From: Emticicia sp. C21
GTDB taxonomy: Bacteria > Bacteroidota > Bacteroidia > Cytophagales > Spirosomataceae
Length of the DNA: 64,000 bases
Direction: 5' to 3'
Assembly: GCF_003418935.1 (NCBI RefSeq)
Contig: NZ_QVMT01000004.1
Location: 434,282-498,281 of the forward strand
Shown: in pieces, positions 54,544-63,404 of the stretch
Position numbering within the stretch: position 1 is the stretch's first letter
How the letters are laid out: the number at the start of each line of letters is the position of its first letter
Notes under the pieces: model-generated
The model's database searches: none
Told to the model about the DNA's origin: nothing
Seen by the model: only the letters and a program-made list of their open reading frames with translations
Program-made: the position numbers and the translations under genes

Positions 54544-57513
54544 CTACTGCCCGCACCCACCAATATAGGCTCTGAAAGTGCTTCCATTCTGGGCTTCAAA
54601 ACCTGCGTAAAGCGTGATAGAGTTACCTGCATTCATGGTTACTACTGAAGCAGGCAGTACCTTGGTAGCAGTGTTGTTTTGGGTCTGAATAACAGTAGCA
54701 GCATCATATTTACCGGCCTGTATATTCCCTGATAAAGTCCGGTTATTCGGGCAGGGAGCACCTGTCTCATCTACTAATATATTATCTAAAAATAGCCTGT
54801 TCCCATTCCCTCCTACATCTTCAAAGACTATCTGCACCGCTCGCCCGGCAAAGGCTGATAAACTCACCGTTTCCTTTCGCCACTGGTTACATGCAGTTGG
54901 TGTAAACAAGGAGGTTTGGTCGGGAACGGTGGCGAGGTCGCTGCCAGCTTTATCATATATGAGTTGTTGCGTGCCATCGCAGGCAACAACCCATACACGC
55001 AATCTATCAAATTTGGTGGCATTGTAGCGAGCATAGGCAACATCAAAAGTAAGTGTGGCTACATCCATATTGGTCATATCAATAATACGTCTCAATCGGT
55101 CTATTCTTCCGGTATTATCATTAGTCCGGTTATCAATCATAGCCGAATTGGTATGGCAAGTAGTACTTTGGGTAGTCCAGGCAGTAGCATCGTTATTCAC
55201 GTTCTCGTTTATCCAGTTAGCTAAATTTGATGTAAACTTCTCATTTACTGCCTCGGCAATCTGTTTATTTGCATCGTTAGGATAAGCGTCATAAATGTCT
55301 TTTACTCCATCATTATCAGTATCTATCACTTTCATATGATTCAGCAGAGTTGTCAAGGCTTGTGGTGCATTCGTTGGCGAAGTTTGTCCTGCCTGATTCA
55401 GCGTACTTTCACCGTGACAGGAAGTACAGGTTCTTACCTCTCCGGGTCTGGCACTCAGCCATAAACGTTCGCGTACAATTCCTTTATTATTCTGGTCAGT
55501 TAATTGCCAGGTAATAGCACGCTTGGCAGGTACTACCATCGCTACTGACCCATCTGCATGGACATTGGCACTACCTTGTGCACCTGTAGTAGGCGGATTA
55601 TACAACATGGCTGTCGGGTCGTGTAGAAACTGTGCAATACCTCGTCTTCCAGCCCTTGGAGAATCGATTCCACCGATACCTCTGATTTGGTCTGACTGCA
55701 AAAATTGTAAGTGCTTTACCTCATACAACGGAGTCGGATAAGCGGGGTTGACGGTCTGATGAGCAAAACCTGATACTTTCAGGTTAAAAGGTTGTTGCTC
55801 GTCTTCATCGTCACGGCTAGTTACATCACGAATAGCCAACACAGCCAGATTATTCCGGCGAAGAAATTTACGGAAATCATGCAGGTTTACTCCAGCGGTT
55901 GTGAATAAGGCTTGCTCTGATGGAGCTACGTGTTCAACACTGGTTGTTGGGTTTATAGGGCGGGGTCTGGCTCTTAGTTCAACCGGATAAGTTTCCCAGA
56001 GTACTCCATTGTAGGCCACAGAATCATCAGGGCTCCACCACCATACACTTTTAGTAATTCCTGCACCCGTCAAAGCCGTTGGGTTGGCTATAAAATAGCC
56101 GTTTGCGGTAGAATCTAATAATCGGATTCTGAAATCATAGTAACTAACTGGATAGTTTATCGTTCCGGTATTGTCTTCATATTTGGGCGATTGTGAATGA
56201 GCGGCTATCAGTTTCCCATCAGAAAGTGGAATCGGGTTACGATACATTCCTGAATGGTTAGGTGATGGTGGCGTATTGTTGTCTGGTACTCTTGTAGCCG
56301 GATGCGTAACATATTGAAATGTGATTTGTTCTGGATGGCGACCCGGGGGGGCATTTACTTTTACCACCATACCCGAACCATGAGTGCCAAACTCAGGGGC
56401 CTCTATTCCATAATACAAACCCGGAGTTATAGGTGACTCCTGAATATGAAACATACTGCGGATGGGTGTTGGGCTAATGGGGGTATAAAAATCATGCAGA
56501 TTAGGGTCGTTGGTAAAATTCTGCGTCATATAATTTCCCATTTCATGCCTGCCCAGGTGATTGAGAATCTCTAATTCACTCCCATCTTCATTCATCATCC
56601 AGGGGTTGAAGATATTGAAGTTCTGTGGATTAGTGTTGGTCCATTGTGGTAATGCCAATAAATCATCACGACCTGGGCGAGGTTCGGGAAACACCTCTAT
56701 ATCTGTCGAATTTTCATATTTGATTGCACCTGCGGTTTCATCCGAAAAATTGAATGTACCGTATACCGGAGCTTCAGTGTCTGCATCCGCCTGTTGGTCG
56801 CGTTGCAGGTGATCCCATCTGGTAAAAATCACACGCCCTGCACGGTCAATAATAGGAGTAAAATCACCTGACGGTGAGTGGGTAAGCATATCCAGACCAT
56901 CGGCCATAGAACAAGCCTTAGGGTCAAGTCGCCAGATACCTGTTACAATGGGGGATGATTCGTATTCGTCGTGCTGAGGATACAAATGCGCTGCTCCATT
57001 GCGAGGTCGGTCTGATATAAACAGAATACGGTCGTCGGTACCATAAATGGGCTGAACATTGTTATAGTTTGTTGGTTGGTTTGGCACTTTCGTAATAACA
57101 GGTGTTTCGTTCTGACCTAAACCTGTAATTTCATACAACTGCCAGAAATAAGTACCATATTGGTAGCGGTTAACAGAAGAGCCAATTACCATGCTGAATA
57201 TGACTTTTGTGCCATCCCAATGCACTGATGGGTCACGAACAGCTATTGAAGTTGCTCCCTGAAAACCCATTTGCCCGTATCCTGCGGCTTGGGTCAGGTT
57301 TTTTAATGTTCCGTTTGGATACCTGATATATAAGTCGCCCCCCCTTGGTGCTGCGTCGATAGTACCCAAGTGATTTCCGAAAGTTTCTAACGAGCTTCCA
57401 AAGTCATTAGGGCTAGGAATTTGCGTACAGAAAACTATCGGATTGGGCAATGTTTGTGCTTTGGCAAATAAAGAACAAATAAATAATAGGCTAAGAGTAA
57501 AAATTCTTTTCAT
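54544..57513 (-). CDS. HzsA-related secreted cytochrome with C-terminal surface domain
   Basis: 989 residues from the ATG at 57513 (MKRIFTLS; signal ends LFAKAQ). The long middle region resembles the alpha subunit of hydrazine synthase (HzsA-related family): QPIYGTDDRILFISDRPR, FTRWDHLQRDQQADAD, RNPIPLSDGKLIAAHSQS and a heme motif CTSCHGES about two thirds along. A section with jelly-roll look (NDATAWTTQSTTC... RLFLDNILVDETG seen as NRLFLDNILVDETG) follows, then a C-terminal domain ending ITLYAGFEAQNGSTFRAYIG with a GC near the end. True hydrazine synthase is unlikely outside anammox bacteria; the role here is unknown. Confidence 0.85.
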   Translation of the reverse strand: MKRIFTLSLLFICSLFAKAQTLPNPIVFCTQIPSPNDFGSSLETFGNHLGTIDAAPRGGDLYIRYPNGTLKNLTQAAGYGQMGFQGATSIAVRDPSVHWDGTKVIFSMVIGSSVNRYQYGTYFWQLYEITGLGQNETPVITKVPNQPTNYNNVQPIYGTDDRILFISDRPRNGAAHLYPQHDEYESSPIVTGIWRLDPKACSMADGLDMLTHSPSGDFTPIIDRAGRVIFTRWDHLQRDQQADADTEAPVYGTFNFSDETAGAIKYENSTDIEVFPEPRPGRDDLLALPQWTNTNPQNFNIFNPWMMNEDGSELEILNHLGRHEMGNYMTQNFTNDPNLHDFYTPISPTPIRSMFHIQESPITPGLYYGIEAPEFGTHGSGMVVKVNAPPGRHPEQITFQYVTHPATRVPDNNTPPSPNHSGMYRNPIPLSDGKLIAAHSQSPKYEDNTGTINYPVSYYDFRIRLLDSTANGYFIANPTALTGAGITKSVWWWSPDDSVAYNGVLWETYPVELRARPRPINPTTSVEHVAPSEQALFTTAGVNLHDFRKFLRRNNLAVLAIRDVTSRDDEDEQQPFNLKVSGFAHQTVNPAYPTPLYEVKHLQFLQSDQIRGIGGIDSPRAGRRGIAQFLHDPTAMLYNPPTTGAQGSANVHADGSVAMVVPAKRAITWQLTDQNNKGIVRERLWLSARPGEVRTCTSCHGESTLNQAGQTSPTNAPQALTTLLNHMKVIDTDNDGVKDIYDAYPNDANKQIAEAVNEKFTSNLANWINENVNNDATAWTTQSTTCHTNSAMIDNRTNDNTGRIDRLRRIIDMTNMDVATLTFDVAYARYNATKFDRLRVWVVACDGTQQLIYDKAGSDLATVPDQTSLFTPTACNQWRKETVSLSAFAGRAVQIVFEDVGGNGNRLFLDNILVDETGAPCPNNRTLSGNIQAGKYDAATVIQTQNNTATKVLPASVVTMNAGNSITLYAGFEAQNGSTFRAYIGGCGQ

Positions 57514-57966
57514 GGTTTGTCTTATTGGATGCTTAGGAAAAAAATCAGTAGCAAAGTTTAGTGTTTTGTATGACAATGCTTCAAAAACAGCAAGGTTTGT
57601 TATGAGTTTTTTACTAAGCGGTGGTTTTAAAGCGAGACTGAAAAATTCCGGAGGACCTCTTAAATATTGATAAGCAGTCGGAGCGAATGAATTTAATCAA
57701 AGCCTGTTGGCTCTATGGCCTAACACATATTTTCCTGAGAAAAATACGCAGGCATAAAGGAGAGTTGTTATGAAGTTTTTCATGGCTTAAATTTTCATCA
57801 AAGGAACAATGCACGATAATAAAAGTCAATCACGGTTTGCCGTGATTTTGCAGTTAATATAGCAAATAAGAGCTCATACTGTTAAAAGTCCTTAAAACGC
57901 GGGCAAGTCTATTATGTGTTTTTCTATTATGAGTATGTTTGCCCAATCAAACCAGAAAAACCTAAA
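57514..57966. other. Intergenic stretch with an orphan hairpin
   Basis: Divergent gap between the HzsA-related gene and a plus-strand secreted protein. The only structure noticed is a perfect 8-bp hairpin, AATCACGG (57828-57835) / CCGTGATT (57840-57847) with a TTTG loop, followed by a T-rich tail. No gene ends there. No consensus promoter box was found. Confidence 0.5.
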
Positions 57967-58578
57967 ATGAAGACTTTAATAACCATACTACTAGTTATAG
58001 TTTCTATTAATCTTTATGGGCAAATATCAAAGCCCCAATTTGATGGGCATGCCTGGAAAGCTCCTTACGAACTTCCAATTCCAAAAGGATGGACTATCGA
58101 GCGATTTCTTATTCCAATTAGTTTTGCTCCTCAGATTCCATACAAAGGTGTTGAAGATATTCGTTTTACTCCGGGCTGGAGCAAGGCAACCAGTGATGAA
58201 TACTGGAGCTATGCGTTTTTGTGGTACCTTGATGGTGAAGTAAAAATGAATGCCTCTACGCTCAACAATAACCTGAAAGTTTATTATTCCGGCTTAGTAA
58301 AAAGTAATGGACGCTCACTCCCGAGAATTACCCCAGTTGTAACTTCATTGAAAGAAACAAAAAAAGATAATGGTGATTTACAAACTTATGTAGGTACAAT
58401 TCAGATCACGGATTATATGTCTCAGGCTCCAATCATGCTAAACTGTAAAGCACATGTAAAATCTTGCCCGGGAGAAAATAAAACTTTTATCTTCTACGAA
58501 TTATCACCACAATCTTTATCACATAAGGTTTGGTCAGGTCTTGATAAATTATGGATTGATTTTAGGTGTAAAAAGTAA
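57967..58578 (+). CDS. Secreted protein of unknown function
   Basis: 203 residues from the ATG at 57967 (MKTLITILLVIVSINLYGQ, a clear signal peptide); the earlier in-frame Met adds 17 residues that spoil the signal. The mature part contains PKGWTIERFLIPISFAPQIPY, FTPGWSKATSDEYWSYAFLWY and PIMLNCKAHVKSCPGENKTF. I recognise no family. Probably periplasmic. It is followed by another secreted small protein 80 bases on, same strand. Confidence 0.75.
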   Translation: MKTLITILLVIVSINLYGQISKPQFDGHAWKAPYELPIPKGWTIERFLIPISFAPQIPYKGVEDIRFTPGWSKATSDEYWSYAFLWYLDGEVKMNASTLNNNLKVYYSGLVKSNGRSLPRITPVVTSLKETKKDNGDLQTYVGTIQITDYMSQAPIMLNCKAHVKSCPGENKTFIFYELSPQSLSHKVWSGLDKLWIDFRCKK

Positions 58579-58658
58579 CACTCGGTTAAATAACTTACCT
58601 CAGGTAAAGCAGAATTACTTATCTTTGACTAAAGATTTATTTCTTAAATATCTGAATT

Positions 58659-59171
58659 ATGAACACAACCTTTGTATGGTTAATAAAGATAATCTCTGTT
58701 ATGGATATTATCTTGTTTACTTGTGCGGCTTATACTCCTAGGTTCCCTTTAGCTATTATAAATGATTCTACAGCTACTAAACAAAACTACCAGCAACAAA
58801 AGTCAAAATCAAAAAATACTTCTACTCATATTATTTCTACTAGGGTGGTATCTGACACTACTTTTACCCTTAAAATAGAAAATGATAAACGAGTAGTTGA
58901 TGATGCTTTAAAAGCTAAGTTAATCCGTGAGTTAAAGGCTGTTATTGCCAAACATCAACTTAAAAAGCCTTACAAAGTTGCCATGGGTTTTACCAAGGGA
59001 GCCAGAGAAGTAGAGACTTTTCTGTTCGGAGAGCAGATTTTCTATACTATGGCCGAGAGCGGTTTTACTATTACAGGTATTCCCCTTGATATACCCGATG
59101 AAACACCTAATGCTATACCACAAGTAAAGGTAATTAACCATACAATATACATCATCCTTTCGAAGCTCTGA
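58659..59171 (+). CDS. Hypothetical protein with N-terminal membrane segment
   Basis: 170 residues. Hydrophobic start (FVWLIKIISVMDIILFTCAAY, possible anchor or signal), a Ser/Lys/Thr/Gln-rich linker (QNYQQQKSKSKNTS) and a small alpha/beta domain (DDALKAKLIRELKAVIAKHQL, then EVETFLFGEQIFYTMAESGF). No family recognised. Follows the unknown secreted protein by 80 bases, in the same direction, and may share its transcript. Confidence 0.7.
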   Translation: MNTTFVWLIKIISVMDIILFTCAAYTPRFPLAIINDSTATKQNYQQQKSKSKNTSTHIISTRVVSDTTFTLKIENDKRVVDDALKAKLIRELKAVIAKHQLKKPYKVAMGFTKGAREVETFLFGEQIFYTMAESGFTITGIPLDIPDETPNAIPQVKVINHTIYIILSKL

Positions 59172-59319
59172 TAGATCTTTCTCAACTACTATTTATCCCT
59201 TATATTTCTTGCCCAAAAATCGTTAGATAAATTTTTTTGCGGTTATTCTTGCCTATCTTTCTGTGTAAGTATGTCTTATGTGTAGCTTTCGCAAACAATT
59301 AATACATATTGATATACAC

Positions 59320-61095
59320 ATGAAAACAGTTAAACTTTTACTGCTCCTTTTGTTAAGCACGAATCTTCTTTTTGCCCAAGGCAATATCGAAGCAGTCAAC
59401 CCTTCAACCTCACCTTCTGCTTTTGCTCTCAAAGGCGTTATTCCCGCATATAATGCTGGCGACAGTTCTGTTGCTGTGAGAGGTACACATAAGGCACTTT
59501 CTTCGTACGGTATAGGCGTATGGGGCTCTCATGCCGGGCAAGGTCTGGGAGTTTATGGTACGTCTGTAAGTGGCTCAGGTGTTACCGGTTCCAGTAACTA
59601 CGGAATAGGTGTAAGAGGATTAATTTCAGGTACTCTAAAGACATCAATAGCAGTTCTGGGACAAATTGGTCTTACTAATCTTGGTAGAGCAGGCAGATTT
59701 GAGAATCTGAACGCCTCTAATGAAGATGCAAATACTTTTGAAGTTTATTCGATAGGAAACGGTAACATTCCGGATAATACTATGGGAAATGCGTCTTCAT
59801 TTCATTTAGATAATACCAATAGTGTAGGATCAGCTGTAAGAGCTGAAGTAAATACTATTTTTGGAAACTTTGGTGCAGCAGGGGTATTTGGTGTCTCATC
59901 AGGGACAGGTGGTAGAGCCGGGTTGTTTTATGCCTCGAATCCTAGCGGGAATGGCGGTTCTCTTATTGCTTTGACGGACGGTAATGGGAATGCTATCACA
60001 GCTAATGCCGGTAAAGATGGCAATGGTGTAGAAACCAATATTGATGGCGCCGGAACTGCCTTATACGCTTGGGTACCAACATTTTCTGAGGGTCGGGCAG
60101 GTAGATTTGAGATATTTAATGAAGACAATGAAAACGAAGTAGTTTCAGTAAAAACTGTTGGAAATGGTACAGCTCTAAACGCTATAGTAGATAGAACAAC
60201 AGGGACATCGCCAGCCGTAAAAGGAGAGGTAAATTCACAGTTTGCCAATTTTGGAACAGCTGGTGTGTATGGGGTATCTTCAGGAACGGGTGGCTATGCC
60301 GGTTTATTCTACTCATCTAATGTCGCTGGAAACGGTCCTGCGGTTTTAGCTTTGACAGAGGGTGCCGGTAATGGGATTACTGCGAATGCCGGAGGAAGTG
60401 GTGATGGAATTGAGGCATCCTGCGACGGAAGTGGTAATGCTGTTTCGGGCTTTACTCCAAACTTTGGTACTGGTAAGGCAGGCCGATTTGCTAATTTCAA
60501 TACTAGTAATGCCCAACCTACAGTACATATCTCTACTAATGGTACTGGAAATGCTACCTTAATTAACCATACAGGTGCCAGCGGTAGCATAGCTGTATTT
60601 CAAAGTGCCAGTACTAATGTGGCCCGTATTAACAAAGCCGGAAGAGGCTTCTTTAATGGTGGCACGCAAAACAGTGGGGCTGATTTAGCTGAATTATTTG
60701 ATGTAAGCGGCGATAGAGCCTCTTATGAAGAAGGAGATATTCTGATTATTTCGAAATCAGGCGACAGAGAGGTAGAAAAATCTAATAAGCCTTATTCATC
60801 TCTGGTGGCAGGTGTATATGCTACCAAACCCGGTGTGTTACTAACAGAAGAAGATATTGACAGTGATATAAGTGACAAAGTACCAATGGGTGTGGTAGGC
60901 GTAATCCCGACTAAAGTATGTCTGGAAGGTGGTGCGATTGAGCGTGGCGACTTATTAGTTACTTCTTCTATCCCGGGTGTTGCCATGAAAGGCGACCCAG
61001 ATAAGGTAAAAGTAGGACAGGTGTTAGGCAAAGCCTTACAAGGTTTTAATTCAGCAACTATCGAAAAAATAAAAGTATTAGTAAACGTAAAATAA
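59320..61095 (+). CDS. Repetitive secreted protein with tail-fibre-like C-terminal domain
   Basis: 591 residues from the ATG at 59320 (MKTVKLLLLLLLSTNLLFAQ). The mature part is Gly/Asn-rich; a unit of about 115 residues occurs twice (SSGTGGRAGLFYASNPSGNG and SSGTGGYAGLFYSSNVAGNG mark matching points), flanked by shorter copies of RAGRFENLNAS-type text. The last 150 residues contain NSGADLAELFDVSG, PYSSLVAGVYATKPGVLL, MGVVGVIPTKVCLEGGAIERGDLLVTSSIPG and end KIKVLVNVK. That domain, with its GAD-AE start, resembles C-terminal domains of tail fibres and some surface proteins. Likely a trimeric fibre or surface layer component; role unknown. A small gene follows after eight bases. Confidence 0.8.
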   Translation: MKTVKLLLLLLLSTNLLFAQGNIEAVNPSTSPSAFALKGVIPAYNAGDSSVAVRGTHKALSSYGIGVWGSHAGQGLGVYGTSVSGSGVTGSSNYGIGVRGLISGTLKTSIAVLGQIGLTNLGRAGRFENLNASNEDANTFEVYSIGNGNIPDNTMGNASSFHLDNTNSVGSAVRAEVNTIFGNFGAAGVFGVSSGTGGRAGLFYASNPSGNGGSLIALTDGNGNAITANAGKDGNGVETNIDGAGTALYAWVPTFSEGRAGRFEIFNEDNENEVVSVKTVGNGTALNAIVDRTTGTSPAVKGEVNSQFANFGTAGVYGVSSGTGGYAGLFYSSNVAGNGPAVLALTEGAGNGITANAGGSGDGIEASCDGSGNAVSGFTPNFGTGKAGRFANFNTSNAQPTVHISTNGTGNATLINHTGASGSIAVFQSASTNVARINKAGRGFFNGGTQNSGADLAELFDVSGDRASYEEGDILIISKSGDREVEKSNKPYSSLVAGVYATKPGVLLTEEDIDSDISDKVPMGVVGVIPTKVCLEGGAIERGDLLVTSSIPGVAMKGDPDKVKVGQVLGKALQGFNSATIEKIKVLVNVK

Positions 61096-61103
61096 GACCA
61101 ATC

Positions 61104-61511
61104 ATGAAAAAGAAATTATATCTCCTATTAGTATTGATAGTAGGGCTATGTATTAATCTGAAAGCGCAAAAAACTACAACAGAAACACCCTTAAGAAAGC
61201 AGTTTGTAGAAAATAAAATTCCGGGTGCTAACTATGCACCAGTGGTTCAAACAAATTCAACAAAGAGCAAAGGGTTTGAAGGGTCAAGCCTAGCCAAACA
61301 AATAAGAGATGGTAAGGAGAATGGCATGAAGTATAACACTTCTGGCTCGAATGATGCTTCTAAAAATCAGGCGGCTTTCAATACAGACAAAACAGCCAAG
61401 GTAGCAAGCAATATGAGCACTACAGATCCAAAAGTTGAGAGAGAGAAAATACCAAACGAAACAGACTCGAAAGCGCCAAAAGTATCTAATCATGAAGAAA
61501 AGAATAACTGA
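61104..61511 (+). CDS. Small secreted low-complexity protein
   Basis: 135 residues with a signal peptide (LYLLLVLIVGLCINLKAQ), then a hydrophilic Lys/Asn/Ser/Thr-rich body (GFEGSSLAKQIRDGKENGMK, NQAAFNTDKTAKVASNMST) without a clear fold, probably disordered. Starts eight bases after the repetitive protein and shares its terminator, so the two are made together. It may bind or anchor that protein; no family recognised. Confidence 0.75.
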   Translation: MKKKLYLLLVLIVGLCINLKAQKTTTETPLRKQFVENKIPGANYAPVVQTNSTKSKGFEGSSLAKQIRDGKENGMKYNTSGSNDASKNQAAFNTDKTAKVASNMSTTDPKVEREKIPNETDSKAPKVSNHEEKNN

Positions 61512-61539
61512 TAAGGCATAAATTTGTATTCTCTACAAG

Positions 61540-61565
61540 GCCTGAAATAATAATCATTTTCAGGC
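61540..61565 (+). terminator. Terminator of the repetitive-protein operon
   Basis: GCCTGAAA (61540-61547) pairs with TTTCAGGC (61558-61565), loop of 10, then TTTTCT on the plus strand. Twenty-eight bases after the stop of the small secreted protein. Confidence 0.75.
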
Positions 61566-61569
61566 TTTT

Positions 61570-61971
61570 CTATAATTTAAGCTTCACACTTACTCCCTGC
61601 CTCAGTGTATTATGCACTTCGGCTAGGGTATCAACATGATTAATCAATTCGGCTATTTCTACGGGAGAGTGGTTGTCTGCCTCAATGCTTACCTCATAAG
61701 TGATGTTAGAGGCGGGCTCGCCCTCCTTACCGAATTCGCCTGATACGCTTACCTCTATATTTTCAATTTCCATTTGTCGGCGAGCGGCTTCTCTGTAAAT
61801 ATCATTACAAAAACAGGTAGCTAGTGACAGGAAAAGTAACTCCCCACCGTTCACAGCCGAACCACGTCCGGATGCTTTAACAGGGATATTGATATTTTGC
61901 TCATTACCATTCGTTACAACGTTAATGATATTTTCGTGTACTGTGTTTTTGATAGTTGCTGAAATAGTCAT
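61570..61971 (-). CDS. OsmC/Ohr family protein
   Basis: 133 residues from the ATG at 61971 (MTISATIKN); a further upstream frame would start at TTG. OsmC features are GRGSAVNGGELLFLSLATCFCNDIYREA with its Cys pair region (ATCFC) and the end NTLRQGVSVKLKL. OsmC-type proteins reduce organic hydroperoxides with the two Cys; the second catalytic Cys spacing looks like the YhfA/OsmC-like branch rather than Ohr. Cytoplasmic stress enzyme, single gene, convergent with the repetitive-protein operon. Confidence 0.88.
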   Translation of the reverse strand: MTISATIKNTVHENIINVVTNGNEQNINIPVKASGRGSAVNGGELLFLSLATCFCNDIYREAARRQMEIENIEVSVSGEFGKEGEPASNITYEVSIEADNHSPVEIAELINHVDTLAEVHNTLRQGVSVKLKL

Positions 61972-62091
61972 ATAAATTTTCAAGGCTTTATGCGAAAACA
62001 GATTGATAGTAAAGCTACTATATCTTTCATATTTTTACAAAATTACCTGTTCTAAGTTTCCTCAAGTCTTTTAGTGTCATGATATAAAAGA

Positions 62092-62099
62092 TAAATTTG
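62092..62099 (+). promoter_or_regulatory. -7 box upstream of the esterase gene
   Basis: TAAATTTG matches TAnnTTTG, 51 bases before the esterase ATG. No TTG at the proper distance. Confidence 0.4.
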
Positions 62100-62149
62100 C
62101 TTGAATCAGACAATCCTGTTTAAATTGTCGAATAAAAGCATTCCCCTAA

Positions 62150-63013
62150 ATGAGATTCCTCAAAATTTATCTATTAAGTCTGTTCCCGATTATTGTTTTT
62201 GGACAAAATGAAAAGACTGCTACCAGGAGCAAACCTTTTGTATTGGGGCAAATTGATGAAATTCAATCAAAGCATTTATCAGAAAAAAGAATACTGAATA
62301 TTTATCTGCCTGAGGGCTACAAACAAGAAGATACAACAAGCTATGCCGTTGTATATTTACTGGATGGCTCACAGGATGAGGACTTCATTCATGTAGTTGG
62401 GTTGTATCAATTCAATATGTTTCCCTGGATTGAGCGCGTTCCGAAGTCTATTGTTGTAGGTATTGCTAATGTTGATAGACGAAGAGATTTCACCTACCCT
62501 ACCACCATTCAAAAAGATAAAGAAAAATATAAAACTACAGGCAACTCTGACAAATTCATCGCTTTTTTAGAAAAAGAATTGCAACCATATATAGAGAAGA
62601 GCTTTAAAGTTAATCAGTCGAAAACTATTATCGGTCAGTCCTTGGGTGGCTTATTAGCGACTGAGATTTTATTAAAGAAGCCTACTTTATTTAATAAGTA
62701 TATCATTATCAGTCCGAGTATCTGGTGGGATAATGGTTCTTTGCTCAATCTTGACTCACCAATTCTTGAAGAAAAATTTACTCAACCAACTAAGGTGTAT
62801 ATTGGTGTGGGAAAAGAGGGACTTACTCCAACTGAAATTCCGAGAGTAATGGAAGTAGATGCGAATTTATTGGCTGAAAAACTCAGAAAAACCAAAAGCA
62901 AAAACCTGAAAATCTATTTCGATTATCTACCCCAAGAAGACCATGCTACTATAACCCATCAGGCGGTTTTTAATGCTTTGCGTTTGTTGAATCCTGTTCA
63001 AACTCATGACTAG
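62150..63013 (+). CDS. Secreted alpha/beta-hydrolase (esterase D/enterochelin esterase-like)
   Basis: 287 residues with a signal peptide (IYLLSLFPIIVFGQ). Core of the esterase-D type: RILNIYLPEGY, YAVVYLLDGSQDEDF, TIIGQSLGGLLATEILL (nucleophile Ser in GQSLGG), ISPSIWWDNGSLL and the late His in LPQEDHATITH. Members cleave siderophore esters, S-formylglutathione or sugar esters; the substrate here is unknown. Followed ten bases on by the DUF1801 gene, so probably one operon. Confidence 0.9.
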   Translation: MRFLKIYLLSLFPIIVFGQNEKTATRSKPFVLGQIDEIQSKHLSEKRILNIYLPEGYKQEDTTSYAVVYLLDGSQDEDFIHVVGLYQFNMFPWIERVPKSIVVGIANVDRRRDFTYPTTIQKDKEKYKTTGNSDKFIAFLEKELQPYIEKSFKVNQSKTIIGQSLGGLLATEILLKKPTLFNKYIIISPSIWWDNGSLLNLDSPILEEKFTQPTKVYIGVGKEGLTPTEIPRVMEVDANLLAEKLRKTKSKNLKIYFDYLPQEDHATITHQAVFNALRLLNPVQTHD

Positions 63014-63022
63014 ACTAGCTTT

Positions 63023-63397
63023 ATGGATATAAAAATATCAGACTTCCTGGCAAATTATAACGAAGTAGTATATAGGCGTGCAGTGCTTCTTCGTTCCGTC
63101 ATTCTTGATACGTTGCCAAATGTAATAGAGCAATTGGATGTTCCGGCCAAAATGGTAGCGTATTGTTATGGTCAAAAATATGCTGAACTGATTTGTATGC
63201 TTATTCCCTCTAAAAAAGGATTAAAATTAGGATTTAATAGAGGTGTAGATTTAACTGACCCTCGTCTTTTATTAGAAGGCACAGGAAAAATCAGTCGTTA
63301 TATTGAAATCAAACATGATGGACAGGTTCAATCTCCTGCGCTAAAGGCATTGCTTGAAAGTGCTTTAGAAGCTTACAAGAAGCGAATGGGTATTTGA
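63023..63397 (+). CDS. DUF1801 domain protein
   Basis: 124 residues. It has the YdhG/DUF1801 pattern: an N-terminal helix with LRSVILDTLPNVIEQLDVPA, strand MVAYCYGQKYAELICMLIPSK, GLKLGFNRGVDLTDP, and LLEGTGKISRYIEIK. These small proteins are of unknown function (one fold is frataxin-like). It sits ten bases after the esterase, same strand; its stop is seven bases from the convergent hydrolase stop. Confidence 0.88.
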   Translation: MDIKISDFLANYNEVVYRRAVLLRSVILDTLPNVIEQLDVPAKMVAYCYGQKYAELICMLIPSKKGLKLGFNRGVDLTDPRLLLEGTGKISRYIEIKHDGQVQSPALKALLESALEAYKKRMGI

Positions 63398-63404
63398 TTA
63401 ATTT

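Noticed and set aside
57514-57966. Remnant of a gene in the gap before the secreted proteins
   Set aside because: Short open frames exist in both strands but none shows a family pattern or extends across the gap.
60309-60590. Long minus-strand open frames inside the repetitive secreted protein
   Set aside because: They arise from the Gly/Ala/Thr-rich codons on the other strand, repeat with the repeats, and give Pro/Leu-rich text without domains.
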